Shown piece by piece: positions 45,789 to 58,649 of a stretch of 64,000 nt of DNA; the stretch's first letter is position 1, and each line of letters starts with the position of its first letter. Position numbers and translations under genes: made by a program. Origin of the DNA: Protonemura montana (taxonomy: Eukaryota > Arthropoda > Insecta > Plecoptera > Nemouridae). A model generated the notes under the pieces. It made no database searches. It had not been told where the DNA came from and worked only from the letters and a program-made list of their open reading frames with translations. The stretch spans positions 18,806,035-18,870,034 of the forward strand of contig OX387608.1 in assembly GCA_947568835.1 (NCBI GenBank), given 5' to 3'.

Positions 45789-46061
45789 ATATACCAGATA
45801 CCTTTATACCATATACCTTTATACCAGATACCTTTATACCAGATACCTTTATACCAGATACATTTATACCAGATACCTTTATACCAGATACCTTTATACC
45901 AGATACCTTTATACCAGATACCTTTATACCAGATACCTTTATACCAGATACATTTATACCAGATACATTTATACCAGATACATTTATACCAGATACCTTT
46001 ATACCAGGTACCTTTATACCAGATACCTTTATACCAGATACCTTTTAACCAGATACCTTGA
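45789..46061. repeat. 15 bp satellite (unit D)
   Basis: About 18 copies of TATACCAGATACCTT, highly regular. Confidence 0.9.
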
Positions 46062-46538
46062 AACCTAACCTAAGTCTTTCTTTATGGTAGAAGCAAGTAC
46101 TTGACGCTAGTAAAGAGCTTTGCAAGTCAAGGCATGCAGTGATTTGAAAGGGTTTCAGATTTATTCAAGCAATAACAAAGCAAACAACGCGATGCGTGTT
46201 GTAAGTAGGCGCTGGTTTGAACCCTGGAAACATGTTAAGCTAGAATATTATCATAAAGTGAATCTGTAAAAACTGAGCCGCGATCAAACCAAATCAAACT
46301 CTGTTATTTGTGGATCAACAATAATCAATGAACTTCAATCAATAAACTTTCCAGTCTAGCTTCCTGTCCATCATACGCTTGCTGGTTTAAGCTCCCTAGT
46401 GGAAATGCCAGAAAATCAAAAAACACTGCAAAAATAGTACTTTAATTATTATTTCGATTAGATTGGTCAATGTCCCTATCAGTCAGAGGAAATAATCCCA
46501 ACTGGTAAGATGAGTTACTGCCTGCAAAACTTATATCT

Positions 46539-46609
46539 GCAGCGGTGGTTCAGTGGTAGAATGCTCGCCTGCGACGCGGGCGGCCCGGGTTCGATTCCCA
46601 GCCAATGCA
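46539..46609 (+). tRNA. tRNA-Gly-like sequence with anticodon GCG (unit D)
   Basis: Identical in form to the unit A copy, including anticodon GCG (46571-46573) and the same stem mismatches. T5 follows. Confidence 0.75.
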
Positions 46610-46811
46610 ACTTTTTGAATTTTATTTTCTCTTGCAATATTGCATACATCAACGAGGCTACTTTTTATTTCCTATAAAATCATATATATTTTTTATTTGC
46701 CCTTTTTTGAAAGCACATTCGCTATGCTGCTGGTTCTAAATTAGACACTCATTTCTATTTCTACATATCTGGACAGTGATTGTACAAAATTATATATCAC
46801 ATCACCATTAA

Positions 46812-47151
46812 GTCAGGATGGCCGAGCGGTCTAAGGCGCTGCGTTCAGGTCGCAGTCCTCCTCGGAGGGCGTGGGTTCAGATCGTGTTGATCTGATGATC
46901 AGTGAGTTAAGCAACACTGCGCTAGTTCAGGTATTGGATGGGTGACCATCGTACCCATGACTTGATCTGTTCGGGAAAGAGGTTGGAGGGATGAAAGTTA
47001 AGCAACACTGCGCTGGGCCATCAATGGATGGGTGACCATCAAACACATGACCAGATCGGGAGAGAGGTTGGGGGGGATGGAAGTTACCAACACTGCACTG
47101 GGTCAGGTATTGGATGGGTGACTATGACCTGACCCTGCGCAGTGTAGTTTT
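46812..47151 (+). ncRNA. tRNA-Leu(CAG)/5S rRNA chimera (unit D)
   Basis: Same architecture as 17989-18328. The tRNA A box, anticodon CAG and 5S modules are unchanged; T4 is at 47148-47151. Preservation of the chimera in all three full units fits either recent homogenisation or constraint. Confidence 0.75.
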
Positions 47152-47453
47152 ATTCTTATCCTTCAACCTCTAGGCATGTCAAATTGCATCCACCTCACTC
47201 AGGTAGGTAAGCTTACGAGAATTGAAGACGTCGCTTGATTCTTCCCATTCATAACAACGTCGAGTGTTTTTGGATGTAATGAGGAACTTTCAGAAGAGAC
47301 CCCAATGTGTTTAAACGATTGTATAATCGTGTTTGTCGTGGTTATAATAATTATATATTCATGCAGAAACTGTGAAATGGGTTAAATTCTTTGTTTTTTT
47401 CGTGCCTTATTATTGCTGCCTTATTTTGCGAAGGTTCCATGGCTTGTTTTCAG

Positions 47454-48787
47454 GGCCGCGAGCGCACTCTCTTGGCGCTCTTTACAACTATGACAGTACG
47501 AGAAACACTCGCCACTGCGCTACTGTAGCGTTTCTACACCGTGCTTGAACGACAGTTGGTGCCGTGGGCTGGAACAAGAAGGGTCTCCCGTACAGCCGAT
47601 AACCACGGTAAGCCAATTTCGCTAACTAACATATTCTTTAAAGCTTTACTTCTACTCGTGCACTGAGTTTTTTTCAAAGCATGGTTTCGTTGCATGGCGC
47701 TATTTAACTCGATATTATTACCAGCCGAGCACAGTGGATACATTTTATTCGCAAATAAATTAGTATGACCACGAGGACATGTGTAGTAATTCAGTGTAAA
47801 ACGCACTTGTAACCATGCATCGTTTTCAGCCCTTGCCATGTAAATGCTGTACCGACATTACTCTGACATATTTAATAAATCTTACTTAATTCACCTGTTG
47901 ATCATCAACTATCAATCCAGACCAACAAAGAACGTTATTTTAGTGTTTCTAGTCCATGATAGCGTCATGCATTGACCATCATGTGCGTGCTATTGTATGA
48001 AGCTTGTCATCTCCTGATTGGTATGGTTTACAGCAAATATCTTGTTCTAGTTAGTAGTTCATATTATCTCTGAGGAATGTTCTGTGATTTCATTCTGCTA
48101 CTCCTTGTTTAATTAAATGTTAGGTAATTTTAAAACAATATTCCGGCTGGTATCATCATCTATGCTCTAAAGGCTAGAATTTAGTTCACTATCTGCAACT
48201 CGCGGGCGTTGACAATTAATTTTATTACCAGGTTAGTCTACCCTAGCAGGGTCAAATACCTCGTGGTTCACTTGTCTACTGCTGTGTACAATCAACTCTA
48301 ATATCAAGTTATTTATTCAACAATTCAATAAATTCTCTCTTCCTCGTTGCTTGCATTGGGCGAGTATTGGAGTATCATGAACACAGCTACTCTCTCAAAT
48401 ATGTAAAACTATTTAGGTGATTATAACCACGTGTGGAGATCAGGGTTCGATTTCCCATTCGGGCACCAATTTTCCACGGTCAGTTTGATGCCTCCCTTGT
48501 CCTGGCTGTGGTCCATTCTGAGGCACCTGACTGTGTGACTAATGACGTTGTTTCATTGCCGGGTGGACTTCAATGTTGAGAGACAGCAGTCAATCAAAGC
48601 TGGGAGATCTTGGAGACAACATCCTGTCATCGAGCTGGGAGATCTTGGAGACAACATCCTTTCATCGAGCTGGATCTACTACTGAACCACGTGGTGAGTT
48701 TTCTTTGTCAATTAAACAATCGTAGATTCAAAGTCATTCATGCCTCATTTTTGCTGTGTTTGAGAAGGTTCCATGGTTTTTTTTCAG
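47454..48787 (+). repeat. E2-E1 copy 1
   Basis: Candidate exons: E2 47454-47607 (shorter and diverged in the middle, donor CCACG|GTAAGC) and E1 48561-48693 (acceptor AG replaced by CCGGG, donor GTGAGT kept). tRNA 3'-half-like motif at about 48419-48470. Confidence 0.7.
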
Positions 48788-50127
48788 GGCCGCGAGCGCA
48801 CTCTTGGCGCTCTTTTCAACTTTGATAGTACGAGAAACACTCGCCGCTGCGCTAGTGTAGCGCATCTACTCCGTTCCGTAACGTTCGGGACCCAGTTCGT
48901 GCCGGGCGCATCGACGGGAAGGGTCGCCCGTACAGCCGATAACCACGGTAAGCCAATTTTACTAACTAACATCTTCTTTAAAGCTTTACTTCTACTCGTG
49001 CACTGAGTTTTTTTCAAAGCATGGTTTCGTTGCATGGCGCTATTTAACTCGATATTATTACCAGCCGAGCACAGTGGATACATTTGATTCGCAAATAAAT
49101 TAGTATGACCACGAGGACACGTGTAGTAATTCAGTGTAAAACGCACTTGTAACCATGCATCGTTTTCAGCCCTTGCCATGTAAAGGCTGTACCGACATTC
49201 ATCTGACATATTTAATAAATCTGACTTAATTCACCTGTTGATCATCAACTATCAATCCAGACCAACAAAGAACGTTATTTTAGTGTGTCTAGTCCATGAT
49301 AGCGTCATGCATTGACCATCACGTGCGTGCTATTGTATGAAGCTTGTCATCTCCTGATTGGTATAGTTTACAGCAAATATCTTGTTCTAGTTAGTAGTTC
49401 ATATTATCTATGAGGAATGTTCCATGATTTCATTCTGCTACTCCTTGTTTAATTAAATGTTAGGTAATTTTAAAACAATATTCCGGCTGGTATCATCATC
49501 TTCGCACTAACGACTAGAATTGCGTTCACTATCTGCAACTCGCGGGCGTTGACAATTAATTTTATTACCAGGTTAGTCTACCCTAGCAGGGTCAAATACC
49601 TCGTGGTTCACTTGTCTACTGCTGTGTACAATCAACTCTAATATCAAGTTATTTATTCAACAATTCAATAAATTCTCTCTTCCTCGTTGCTTGCATTGGG
49701 CGAGTATTGGAGTATCATGAACACAGCTACTCTCTCAAATATGTAAAACTATTTGGGTAATTATAACCACGTGTGGAGATCAGGGTTCGATTTCCCTTTC
49801 GGGCACCAATTTTTCACGGTCAGTTTGATGCCTCCCTTGTCCTGGCTGTGGTCCATTCTGAGGCACCTGACTGTGTGACTAATGACGTTGTTTCATTGCC
49901 GGGTGGACTTCAATGTTGAGAGACAGCAGTCAATCAAAGCTGGGAGATCTTGGAGACAACATCCTGTCATCGAGCTGGGAGATCTTGGAGACAACATCCT
50001 TTCATCGAGCTGGATCTACTACTGAACCACGTGGTGAGTTTTCTTTGTCAATTAAACAATCGTAGATTCAAAGTCATTCATGCCTCATTTTTGCTGTGTT
50101 TGAGAAGGTTCCATGGTTTGTTTTCAG
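48788..50127 (+). repeat. E2-E1 copy 2
   Basis: E2 48788-48947, with acceptor TTTTTTTCAG and donor CCACG|GTAAGC. The E1 copy near 49901-50033 lacks the AG acceptor and keeps GTGAGT. Confidence 0.7.
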
Positions 50128-51467
50128 GGCCGCGAGCGCACTCTTGGCGCTCTTTACAACTTTGATAGTACGAGAAACACTCGCCGCTGCGCTAGTGTAG
50201 CGCATCTACTCCGTTCGAGAACGTTCGGGACCCAGTTCGTGCCGGGCGCTTCGACGGGAAGGGTCGCCCGTACAGCCGATAACCACGGTAAGCCAATTTC
50301 ACTAACTAACATCTTCTTTAAAGCTTTACTTCTACTCGTGCACTGAGTTTTTTTCAAAGCATGGTTTCGTTGCATGGCGCTATTTAACTCGATATTATTA
50401 CCAGCCGAGCCCAGTGGATACATTTTATTCGCAAATAAATTAGTATGACCACGAGGACATGTGTAGTAATTCAGTGTAAAACGCACTTGTAACCATGCAT
50501 CGTTTTCAGCCCTTGCCATGTAAAGGCTTTACCGACATTCCTCGGACATATTTAATAAATCTGACTTAATTTACCTGTTGATCATCAACTATCAATCCAG
50601 ACCAACAAAGAACGTTATTTTAGTTTGTCTAGTCCTTGATAGCGTCATGCACAGACCATCACTTGCGTGCTATTGTATGAAGCTTGTCATCTCCTGATTG
50701 GTATGGTTTACAGCAAATATCTTGTTCTAGTTAGTAGTTCATATTATCTATGAGGAATGTTCTGTGATTTCATTCTGCTACTCCTTGTTTAATTAAATGT
50801 TATGTAGTTTTAAAACAATATTCCGGCTGGTATCATCATCTACGCTCTAAAGGCTAGAATTTAGTTCACTATCTGCAACTCGCGGGCGTTGACAATTAAT
50901 TTTATTACCAGGTTAGTCTACCCTAGCAGGGTCAAATACATCGTGGTTCACTTGTCTACTGCTGTGTACAATCAACTCTAATATCAAGTTATTTATTCAA
51001 CAATTCAATAAATTCTCTCTTTCTCGTTGCTTGCATTGGGCGAGTATTGGAGTATCATGAACACAGCTACTCTCTCAAATATGTAAAACTATTTAGGTGA
51101 TTATAACCACGTGTGGAGATCAGGGTTCGATTTCCCATTCGGGCACCAATTTTCCACGGTCAGTTTGATGCCTCCCTTGTCCTGGCTGTGGTCCATTCTG
51201 AGGTACCCGACTGTGTGACTAATGACGTTGTTTCATTGCCGGGTGGACTGCAATGTTGAGAGACAGCAGTCAATCAAAGCTGGGATATCTTGGAGACAAC
51301 ATCCTGTCATCAAGCTGGGAGATCTTGGAGACAACATCATTTCATCGAGCTGGATCTACTACTGAACCACGTGGTGAGTTTTCTTTGTCAATTAAACGAT
51401 CGTAGATTCAAAGTCATTCATGCCTCATTTTTGCTGTGTTTGAGAAGGTTCCATGGTTTGTTTTCAG
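50128..51467 (+). repeat. E2-E1 copy 3
   Basis: E2 50128-50287 with both splice sites. E1 ends at about 51373 before GTGAGT; AG acceptor lost (GCCGGG). From about 50579 the sequence belongs to the 2298 bp duplicated block. Confidence 0.7.
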
Positions 51468-52425
51468 GGCCGCGAGCGCACTCTTGGCGCTCTTTTCAAC
51501 TTTGATAGTACGAGAAACACTCGCCGCTGCGCTAGTGTAGCGCATCTACTCCGTTCCGTAACGTTCGGGACCCAGTTCGTGCCGGGCGCATCGACGGGAA
51601 GGGTCGCCCGTACAGCCGATAACCACGGTAAGCCAATTTTACTAACTAACATCTTCTTTAAAGCTTTACTTCTACTCGTGCACTGAGTTTTTTTCAAAGC
51701 ATGGTTTCGTTGCATGGCGCTATTTAACTCGATATTATTACCAGCCGAGCCCAGTGGATACATTTTATTCGCAAATAAATTAGTATGACCACGAGGACAT
51801 GTGTAGTAATTCAGTGTAAAACGCACTTGTAACCATGCATCGTTTTCAGCCCTTGCCATGTAAAGGCTTTACCGACATTCCTCAGACATATTTAATAAAT
51901 CTGACTTAATTTACCTGTTGATCATCAACTATCAATCCAGACCAACTAAGAACGTTATTTTAGTGTGTCTAGTCCATGATAGCGTCATGCATTGACCATC
52001 ATGTGCGTGCTATTGTATGAAGCTTGTCATCTCCTGATTGGTATGGTTTACAGCAAATATCTTGTTCTAGTTCTGAACAAATGTTCTGTTGAATGTTCGG
52101 GCATCAATTTTCCACGGTCAGTTTGATGCCTCCCTTGTCCTGGCTGTGGTCCATTCTGACGCACCTGACTGTGTGACTAATGACGTTGTTTCATTGCCAG
52201 GTGGACTTCAATGTTGAGAGACAGCAGTCAATCAAAGCTGGGAGATCTTGGAGACAACATCCTGTCATCGAGCTGGGAGATCTTGGAGACAACATCCTTT
52301 CATCGAGCTGGATCTACTACTGAACCACGTGGTGAGTTTTCTTTGTCAATTAAACAATCGTAGATTCAAAGTCATTCATGCCTCATTTTTGCTGTGTTTG
52401 AGAAGGTTCCATGGTTTGTTTTCAG
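51468..52425 (+). repeat. E2-E1 copy 4 (958 bp deleted form)
   Basis: E2 51468-51627. The deletion junction lies around 52070-52110. E1 begins after GCCAG at 52200, so the acceptor is intact here. Confidence 0.7.
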
Positions 52426-53765
52426 AGCCGCGGGCGCACTCTTGGCGCTCTTTACAACTTTAGTAGTACGAGAAACACTCGCCGCTGCGCTAGTGTAGCG
52501 CATCTACTCCGTTCGAGAACGTTCGGGACCCAGTTCGTGCCGGGCGCTTCGACGGGAAAGGTCGCCCGTACAGCCGATTACCACGGTAAGCCAATTTCGC
52601 TAACTAACATATTCTTTAAAGTTTTAATTCCACTCGTGCACGGAGTTTTATTCAAAGCATGGTTTCATTGCATGGCGCTATTTAACTCGATATTATTACC
52701 AGCCGAGCACAGGGGATACATTTTATTCGCAAATAAATTAGTATGACCACGAGGACATGTGTAGTTATTCAGTGTAAAACGCACTTGTAACCATGCATCG
52801 TTTTCAGCCCTTGCCATGTAAAGGCTGTACCGACATTCATCTGACATATTTAATTAATCTGACTTAATTCACCTGTTGATCATCAACTATCAATCCAGAC
52901 CAACAAAGAACGTTATTTTAGTTTGTCTAGTCCTTGATAGCGTCATGCACAGACCATCACTTGCGTGCTATTGTATGAAGCTTGTCATCTCCTGATTGGT
53001 ATGGTTTACAGCAAATATCTTGTTCTAGTTAGTAGTTCATATTATCTATGAGGAATGTTCTGTGATTTCATTCTGCTACTCCTTGTTTAATTAAATGTTA
53101 TGTAGTTTTAAAACAATATTCCGGCTGGTATCATCATCTACGCTCTAAAGGCTAGAATTTAGTTCACTATCTGCAACTCGCGGGCGTTGACAATTAATTT
53201 TATTACCAGGTTAGTCTACCCTAGCAGGGTCAAATACATCGTGGTTCACTTGTCTACTGCTGTGTACAATCAACTCTAATATCAAGTTATTTATTCAACA
53301 ATTCAATAAATTCTCTCTTTCTCGTTGCTTGCATTGGGCGAGTATTGGAGTATCATGAACACAGCTACTCTCTCAAATATGTAAAACTATTTAGGTGATT
53401 ATAACCACGTGTGGAGATCAGGGTTCGATTTCCCATTCGGGCACCAATTTTCCACGGTCAGTTTGATGCCTCCCTTGTCCTGGCTGTGGTCCATTCTGAG
53501 GTACCCGACTGTGTGACTAATGACGTTGTTTCATTGCCGGGTGGACTGCAATGTTGAGAGACAGCAGTCAATCAAAGCTGGGATATCTTGGAGACAACAT
53601 CCTGTCATCAAGCTGGGAGATCTTGGAGACAACATCATTTCATCGAGCTGGATCTACTACTGAACCACGTGGTGAGTTTTCTTTGTCAATTAAACGATCG
53701 TAGATTCAAAGTCATTCATGCCTCATTTTTGCTGTGTTTGAGAAGGTTCCATGGTTTGTTTTCAG
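52426..53765 (+). repeat. E2-E1 copy 5
   Basis: E2 52426-52585 begins AGCCGCGGGCGC after TTTTCAG. The E1 acceptor is lost (GCCGGG) and the donor kept. Confidence 0.7.
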
Positions 53766-54723
53766 GGCCGCGAGCGCACTCTTGGCGCTCTTTTCAACTT
53801 TGATAGTACGAGAAACACTCGCCGCTGCGCTAGTGTAGCGCATCTACTCCGTTCCGTAACGTTCGGGACCCAGTTCGTGCCGGGCGCATCGACGGGAAGG
53901 GTCGCCCGTACAGCCGATAACCACGGTAAGCCAATTTTACTAACTAACATCTTCTTTAAAGCTTTACTTCTACTCGTGCACTGAGTTTTTTTCAAAGCAT
54001 GGTTTCGTTGCATGGCGCTATTTAACTCGATATTATTACCAGCCGAGCCCAGTGGATACATTTTATTCGCAAATAAATTAGTATGACCACGAGGACATGT
54101 GTAGTAATTCAGTGTAAAACGCACTTGTAACCATGCATCGTTTTCAGCCCTTGCCATGTAAAGGCTTTACCGACATTCCTCAGACATATTTAATAAATCT
54201 GACTTAATTTACCTGTTGATCATCAACTATCAATCCAGACCAACTAAGAACGTTATTTTAGTGTGTCTAGTCCATGATAGCGTCATGCATTGACCATCAT
54301 GTGCGTGCTATTGTATGAAGCTTGTCATCTCCTGATTGGTATGGTTTACAGCAAATATCTTGTTCTAGTTCTGAACAAATGTTCTGTTGAATGTTCGGGC
54401 ATCAATTTTCCACGGTCAGTTTGATGCCTCCCTTGTCCTGGCTGTGGTCCATTCTGACGCACCTGACTGTGTGACTAATGACGTTGTTTCATTGCCAGGT
54501 GGACTTCAATGTTGAGAGACAGCAGTCAATCAAAGCTGGGAGATCTTGGAGACAACATCCTGTCATCGAGCTGGGAGATCTTGGAGACAACATCCTTTCA
54601 TCGAGCTGGATCTACTACTGAACCACGTGGTGAGTTTTCTTTGTCAATTAAACAATCGTAGATTCAAAGTCATTCATGCCTCATTTTTGCTGTGTTTGAG
54701 AAGGTTCCATGGTTTGTTTTCAG
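53766..54723 (+). repeat. E2-E1 copy 6 (958 bp deleted form)
   Basis: E2 53766-53925. Indistinguishable by eye from copy 4. E1 acceptor AG intact. Confidence 0.7.
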
Positions 54724-56063
54724 AGCCGCGGGCGCACTCTTGGCGCTCTTTACAACTTTAGTAGTACGAGAAACACTCGCCGCTGCGCTAGTGTAGCGCA
54801 TCTACTCCGTTCGAGAACGTTCGGGACCCAGTTCGTGCCGGGCGCTTCGACGGGAAAGGTCGCCCGTACAGCCGATTACCACGGTAAGCCAATTTCGCTA
54901 ACTAACATATTCTTTAAAGTTTTAATTCCACTCGTGCACGGAGTTTTATTCAAAGCATGGTTTCATTGCATGGCGCTATTTAACTCGATATTATTACCAG
55001 CCGAGCACAGGGGATACATTTTATTCGCAAATAAATTAGTATGACCACGAGGACATGTGTAGTTATTCAGTGTAAAACGCACTTGTAACCATGCATCGTT
55101 TTCAGCCCTTGCCATGTAAAGGCTGTACCGACATTCATCTGACATATTTAATTAATCTGACTTAATTCACCTGTTGATCATCAACTATCAATCCAGACCA
55201 ACAAAGAACGTTACTTTAGTGTGTCTAGTCCATGATAGCGTTACGCATTGACCATCACGTGCGTGCTATTGTATGACGCTTGTCATCTCCTGATTGGTAT
55301 GGTTTACAGCAAATATCTTGTTCTAGTTAGTAGTTCATATTATCTATGAGGAATGTTCTGTGATTTCATTCTGCTACTCCTTGTTTAATTAAAGGTAAGG
55401 TAATTTTAAAACAATATTCCGGCTGGTATCATCATCTTCGCTCTAACGACTAGAATTGCGTTCACTATCTGCAACTCGCGGGCGTTGACAATTAATTTTA
55501 TTACCAGGTTAGTCTACCCTAGCAGGGTCAAATACATCGTGGTTCACTTGTCTACTACAGTGTACAATCAACTCTTATATCAAGTTATTTATTCAACAAT
55601 TCAATAAATTCTCTCTTCCTCGTCGCTTGCATTGGGCGAGTATTGGAGTATCATGAACACAGCTACTCTCTCAAATATGTAAAACTATTTATGTGATTAT
55701 AACCACGTGTGGAGATCAGGGTTCGATTTCCCATTCGGGCATCAATTTTCCACGGTCAGTTTGATGCCTCCCTTGTCCTGGCTGTGGTCCATTCTGACGC
55801 ACCTGACTGTGTGACTAATGACGTTGTTTCATTGCCAGGTGGACTTCAATGTTGAGAGACAGCAGTCGATCAAAGCTGGGAGATCTTGGAGACAACATCC
55901 TGTCATCGAGCTGGGAGATCTTGGAGACAACATCCTTTCATCGAGCTGGATCTACTACTGAACCACGTGGTGAGTTTTCTTTGTCAATTAAACAATCGTA
56001 GATTCAAAGTCATTCATGCCTCATTTTTGCTGTGTTTGAGAAGGTTCCATGGTTTGTTTTCAG
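54724..56063 (+). repeat. E2-E1 copy 7
   Basis: E2 54724-54883. E1 acceptor AG intact (GCCAGG near 55839), donor GTGAGT. Confidence 0.7.
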
Positions 56064-57961
56064 GGCCGCGAGCGCACTCTTGGCGCTCTTTTCAACTTTG
56101 ATAGTACGAGAAACACTCGCCGCTGCGCTAGTGTAGCGCATCTACTCCGTTCCGTAACGTTCGGGACCCAGTTCGTGCCGGGCGCATCGACGGGAAGGGT
56201 CGCCCGTACAGCCGATAACCACGGTAAGCCAATTTTACTAACTAACATCTTCTTTAAAGCTTTACTTCTACTCGTGCACTGAGTTTTTTTCAAAGCCTGG
56301 TTTCGTTGCATGGCGCTATTTAACTCGATATTATTACCAGCCGAGCCCAGTGGATACATTTTATTCGCAAATAAATTAGTATGACCACGAGGACATGTGT
56401 AGTAATTCAGTGTAAAACGCACTTGTAACCATGCATCGTTTTCAGCCCTTGCCATGTAAAGGCTGTACCGACATTCCTCTGACATATTTAATAAATCTGA
56501 CTTAATTCACCTGTTGATCATCAACTATCAATCCAGACCAACAAAGAACGTTATTTTAGTGTGTCTAGTCCATGATAGCGTCATGCATTGACCATCATGT
56601 GCGTGCTATTGTATGAAGCTTGTCATCTCCTGATTGGTATGGTTTACAGCAAATATCTTGTTCTAGTTAGTAGTTCATATTATCTATGAGGAATGTTCTG
56701 TGATTTCATTCTGCTACTCCTTGTTTAATTAAATGTTAGGTAATTTTAAAACAATATTCCGGCTGGTATCATCATTTTCGCTCTAACGGCTAGAATTTAG
56801 TTCACTATCTGCAACTCGCGTGCGTTGTCATTTTATTTTATGGTTAAATGTGCTATACCGCCGCACGGGTAATTGTTGTCGGATCGCCTTTTTGATGGTA
56901 GTTTTGGATTCCTTGTGCAATTTTGAGTCGATATAGGTGTGGCAACTTGTGTAGCGACGGCTATTTTGGGTGTAGTTGCTGTTTGAATTTGATGGTTTGT
57001 TGCGTTTTGGTCGGGTTGTACTGTGCCGAATGGCGACTATCTGAAAGGTGGTGGTGTGTTGGTGGTGTGCGATCATTGATGCCAACTGTTTGGTGAATTC
57101 ACTGAAAGTCGTGTGTAGGTATCATGGTCACACATCCTACCATTTTTCTGGTAGTGAGCTGGGGTTTTTTTTTTGGTGGGTATATTTCAGTTGGCGCGCG
57201 TTCTTCAAGATGATTGCTTTAGGAAAGATGGCGTTTGGGATTGGGTGTTCTGCTGGTGAAATCGTTTTTTTCGGGAATATGTGGTGAAAAGTGGGTTTTT
57301 CTGGAAATTTCCAGAATTTCTTCTAATTGTTTTCAAAAACAGTTTCATATATGGCTGTTTTTCGAAGTTTGACCTTGATTTTTGGAGGTCACATGTGCGG
57401 CGGCTTAGCACAATTTTACCAATTTTATTACCAGGTTAGTCTACCCTAGCAGGGTCAAATACATCGTGGTTCACTTGTCTACTGCTGTGTACAATCAACT
57501 CTAATATCAAGTTATTTATTCAACAATTCAATAAATTCTCTCTTCCTCGTTGCTTGCATTGGGCGAGTATTGGAGTATCATGAACACAGCTACTCTCTCA
57601 AATATGTGAAACTATTTAGGTGATTATAACCACGTGTGGAGATCAGGGTTCGATTTCCCATTCGGGCACCAATTTTCCACGGTCAGTTTGATGCCTCCCT
57701 TTTCCTGGCTGTGGTCATTTCTGAGGCACCTGACTGTGTGACTAATGACGTTGTTTCATTGCCGGGTGGACTGCAATGTTGAGAGACAGCAGTCAATCAA
57801 AGCTGGGAGATCTTGGAGACAACATCCTGTCATCGAGCTGGGAGATCTTGGAGACAACATCCTTTCATCGAGCTGGATCTACTACTGAACCACGTGGTGA
57901 GTTTTCTTTGTCAATTAAACAATCGTAGATTTTAAGTCATCTGAACAATCCCATTGTTTTT
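56064..57961 (+). repeat. E2-E1 copy 8 with MITE insertion
   Basis: E2 56064-56223. The copy is interrupted by the element at 56841-57421. E1 ends at 57896 before GTGAGT; AG acceptor lost. The downstream intron-like sequence runs into the 41 bp satellite. Confidence 0.7.
56841..57421. mobile_element. 581 bp MITE with GC-rich terminal inverted repeats
   Basis: The left end starts TGGTTAAATGTGCTATACCG and the right end, inverted, TGGTAAAATTGTGCTAAGCC; both continue CCGCCGCAC. It is found only in the last of the eight tandem copies, whose siblings show the unoccupied site. Flanks are A/T-rich, so the TSD (perhaps ATTTTA) is not certain. Superfamily not assigned; no ORF. Confidence 0.75.
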
Positions 57962-58487
57962 TACTGGCTGAAACTCATGCTCTGTCCAGGTAATTTGATA
58001 TCCGCTTGCTGGATCCTATGCTCTATCCAGAATACTGAGATCAGCTGGCTGGATTCTTTGCTCTATCCAGGTACTTGAGATCAGCTGGCTGGATCCTATA
58101 TCCTATCCAGGTTATTGAGATCAGCTGGCTGAATCCTGTGTTCTATCCAGGTTATTTAAGATCAGCGGGCTGCATCCTATGCTCTATCTAGGTTTTTTGA
58201 GATCAGCTGGATGGATCCTATGCCATCCATTCTATTAGAGATAAGCTGATTTGATCCTATGCTCCATTCAGGTCATTTGAGATCAGCTGGCTGGTTCCTA
58301 TGCTCTATCCAGGTTATTTGAGATAAGCTGGCTGGATCATATGCTCTGTCCAGGTTTTTTTTGAGATCAGCTGGCTGGATCCTATACTCCATTCAGGTCC
58401 TTTTAGATCAACTGACTGGATTTTATGCTCTGGCTCTTTTATTTGCATTTAGCTGGCTGGATTCTATGTTCTATCCAGGTTACTTGA
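57962..58487. repeat. 41 bp satellite (unit D)
   Basis: About 12 diverged monomers with GATCAGCTGGCTGGATCC cores, between the last E1 and E3. Confidence 0.85.
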
Positions 58488-58649
58488 GTTAGTTTTGGTT
58501 TTTTTAAGTCTGCATCCCGCATCCTCCCCCTCGTAGGATCACACTGAGGGAGTCAGCAGCTTTTTCCTGCATCTGAGACGATAAGAGGTATTTTCAAGCG
58601 CCTAACTTACCACATAAGCTAATGATTTCTGATTGAACTTTCCTTTCAG

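Larger units (their letters stand above)
47454..57961 (+). repeat. E2-E1 segment amplified in tandem (eight copies, 1340 or 958 bp)
   Basis: In units A and B there is one E2-E1 segment; here it occurs eight times head to tail. Segment starts (E2 start): 47454, 48788, 50128, 51468, 52426, 53766, 54724, 56064. Spacing is 1334, 1340, 1340, 958, 1340, 958 and 1340 bp. The 958 bp form lacks 382 bases between TTGTTCTAGTTCTGAAC and the motif before E1, so it has no tRNA 3'-half-like motif. The last copy carries a 581 bp insertion. Confidence 0.92.

Noticed and set aside
51464-51859. Minus-strand ORFs of 101-141 codons in each E2-E1 copy (for example 51464-51859)
   Set aside because: Copies are too young and similar for conservation to mean selection. 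Several copies are truncated (60 codons at 52665-52847), and the frame runs antisense through the candidate E2 exon and its splice donor. No domain is recognised.
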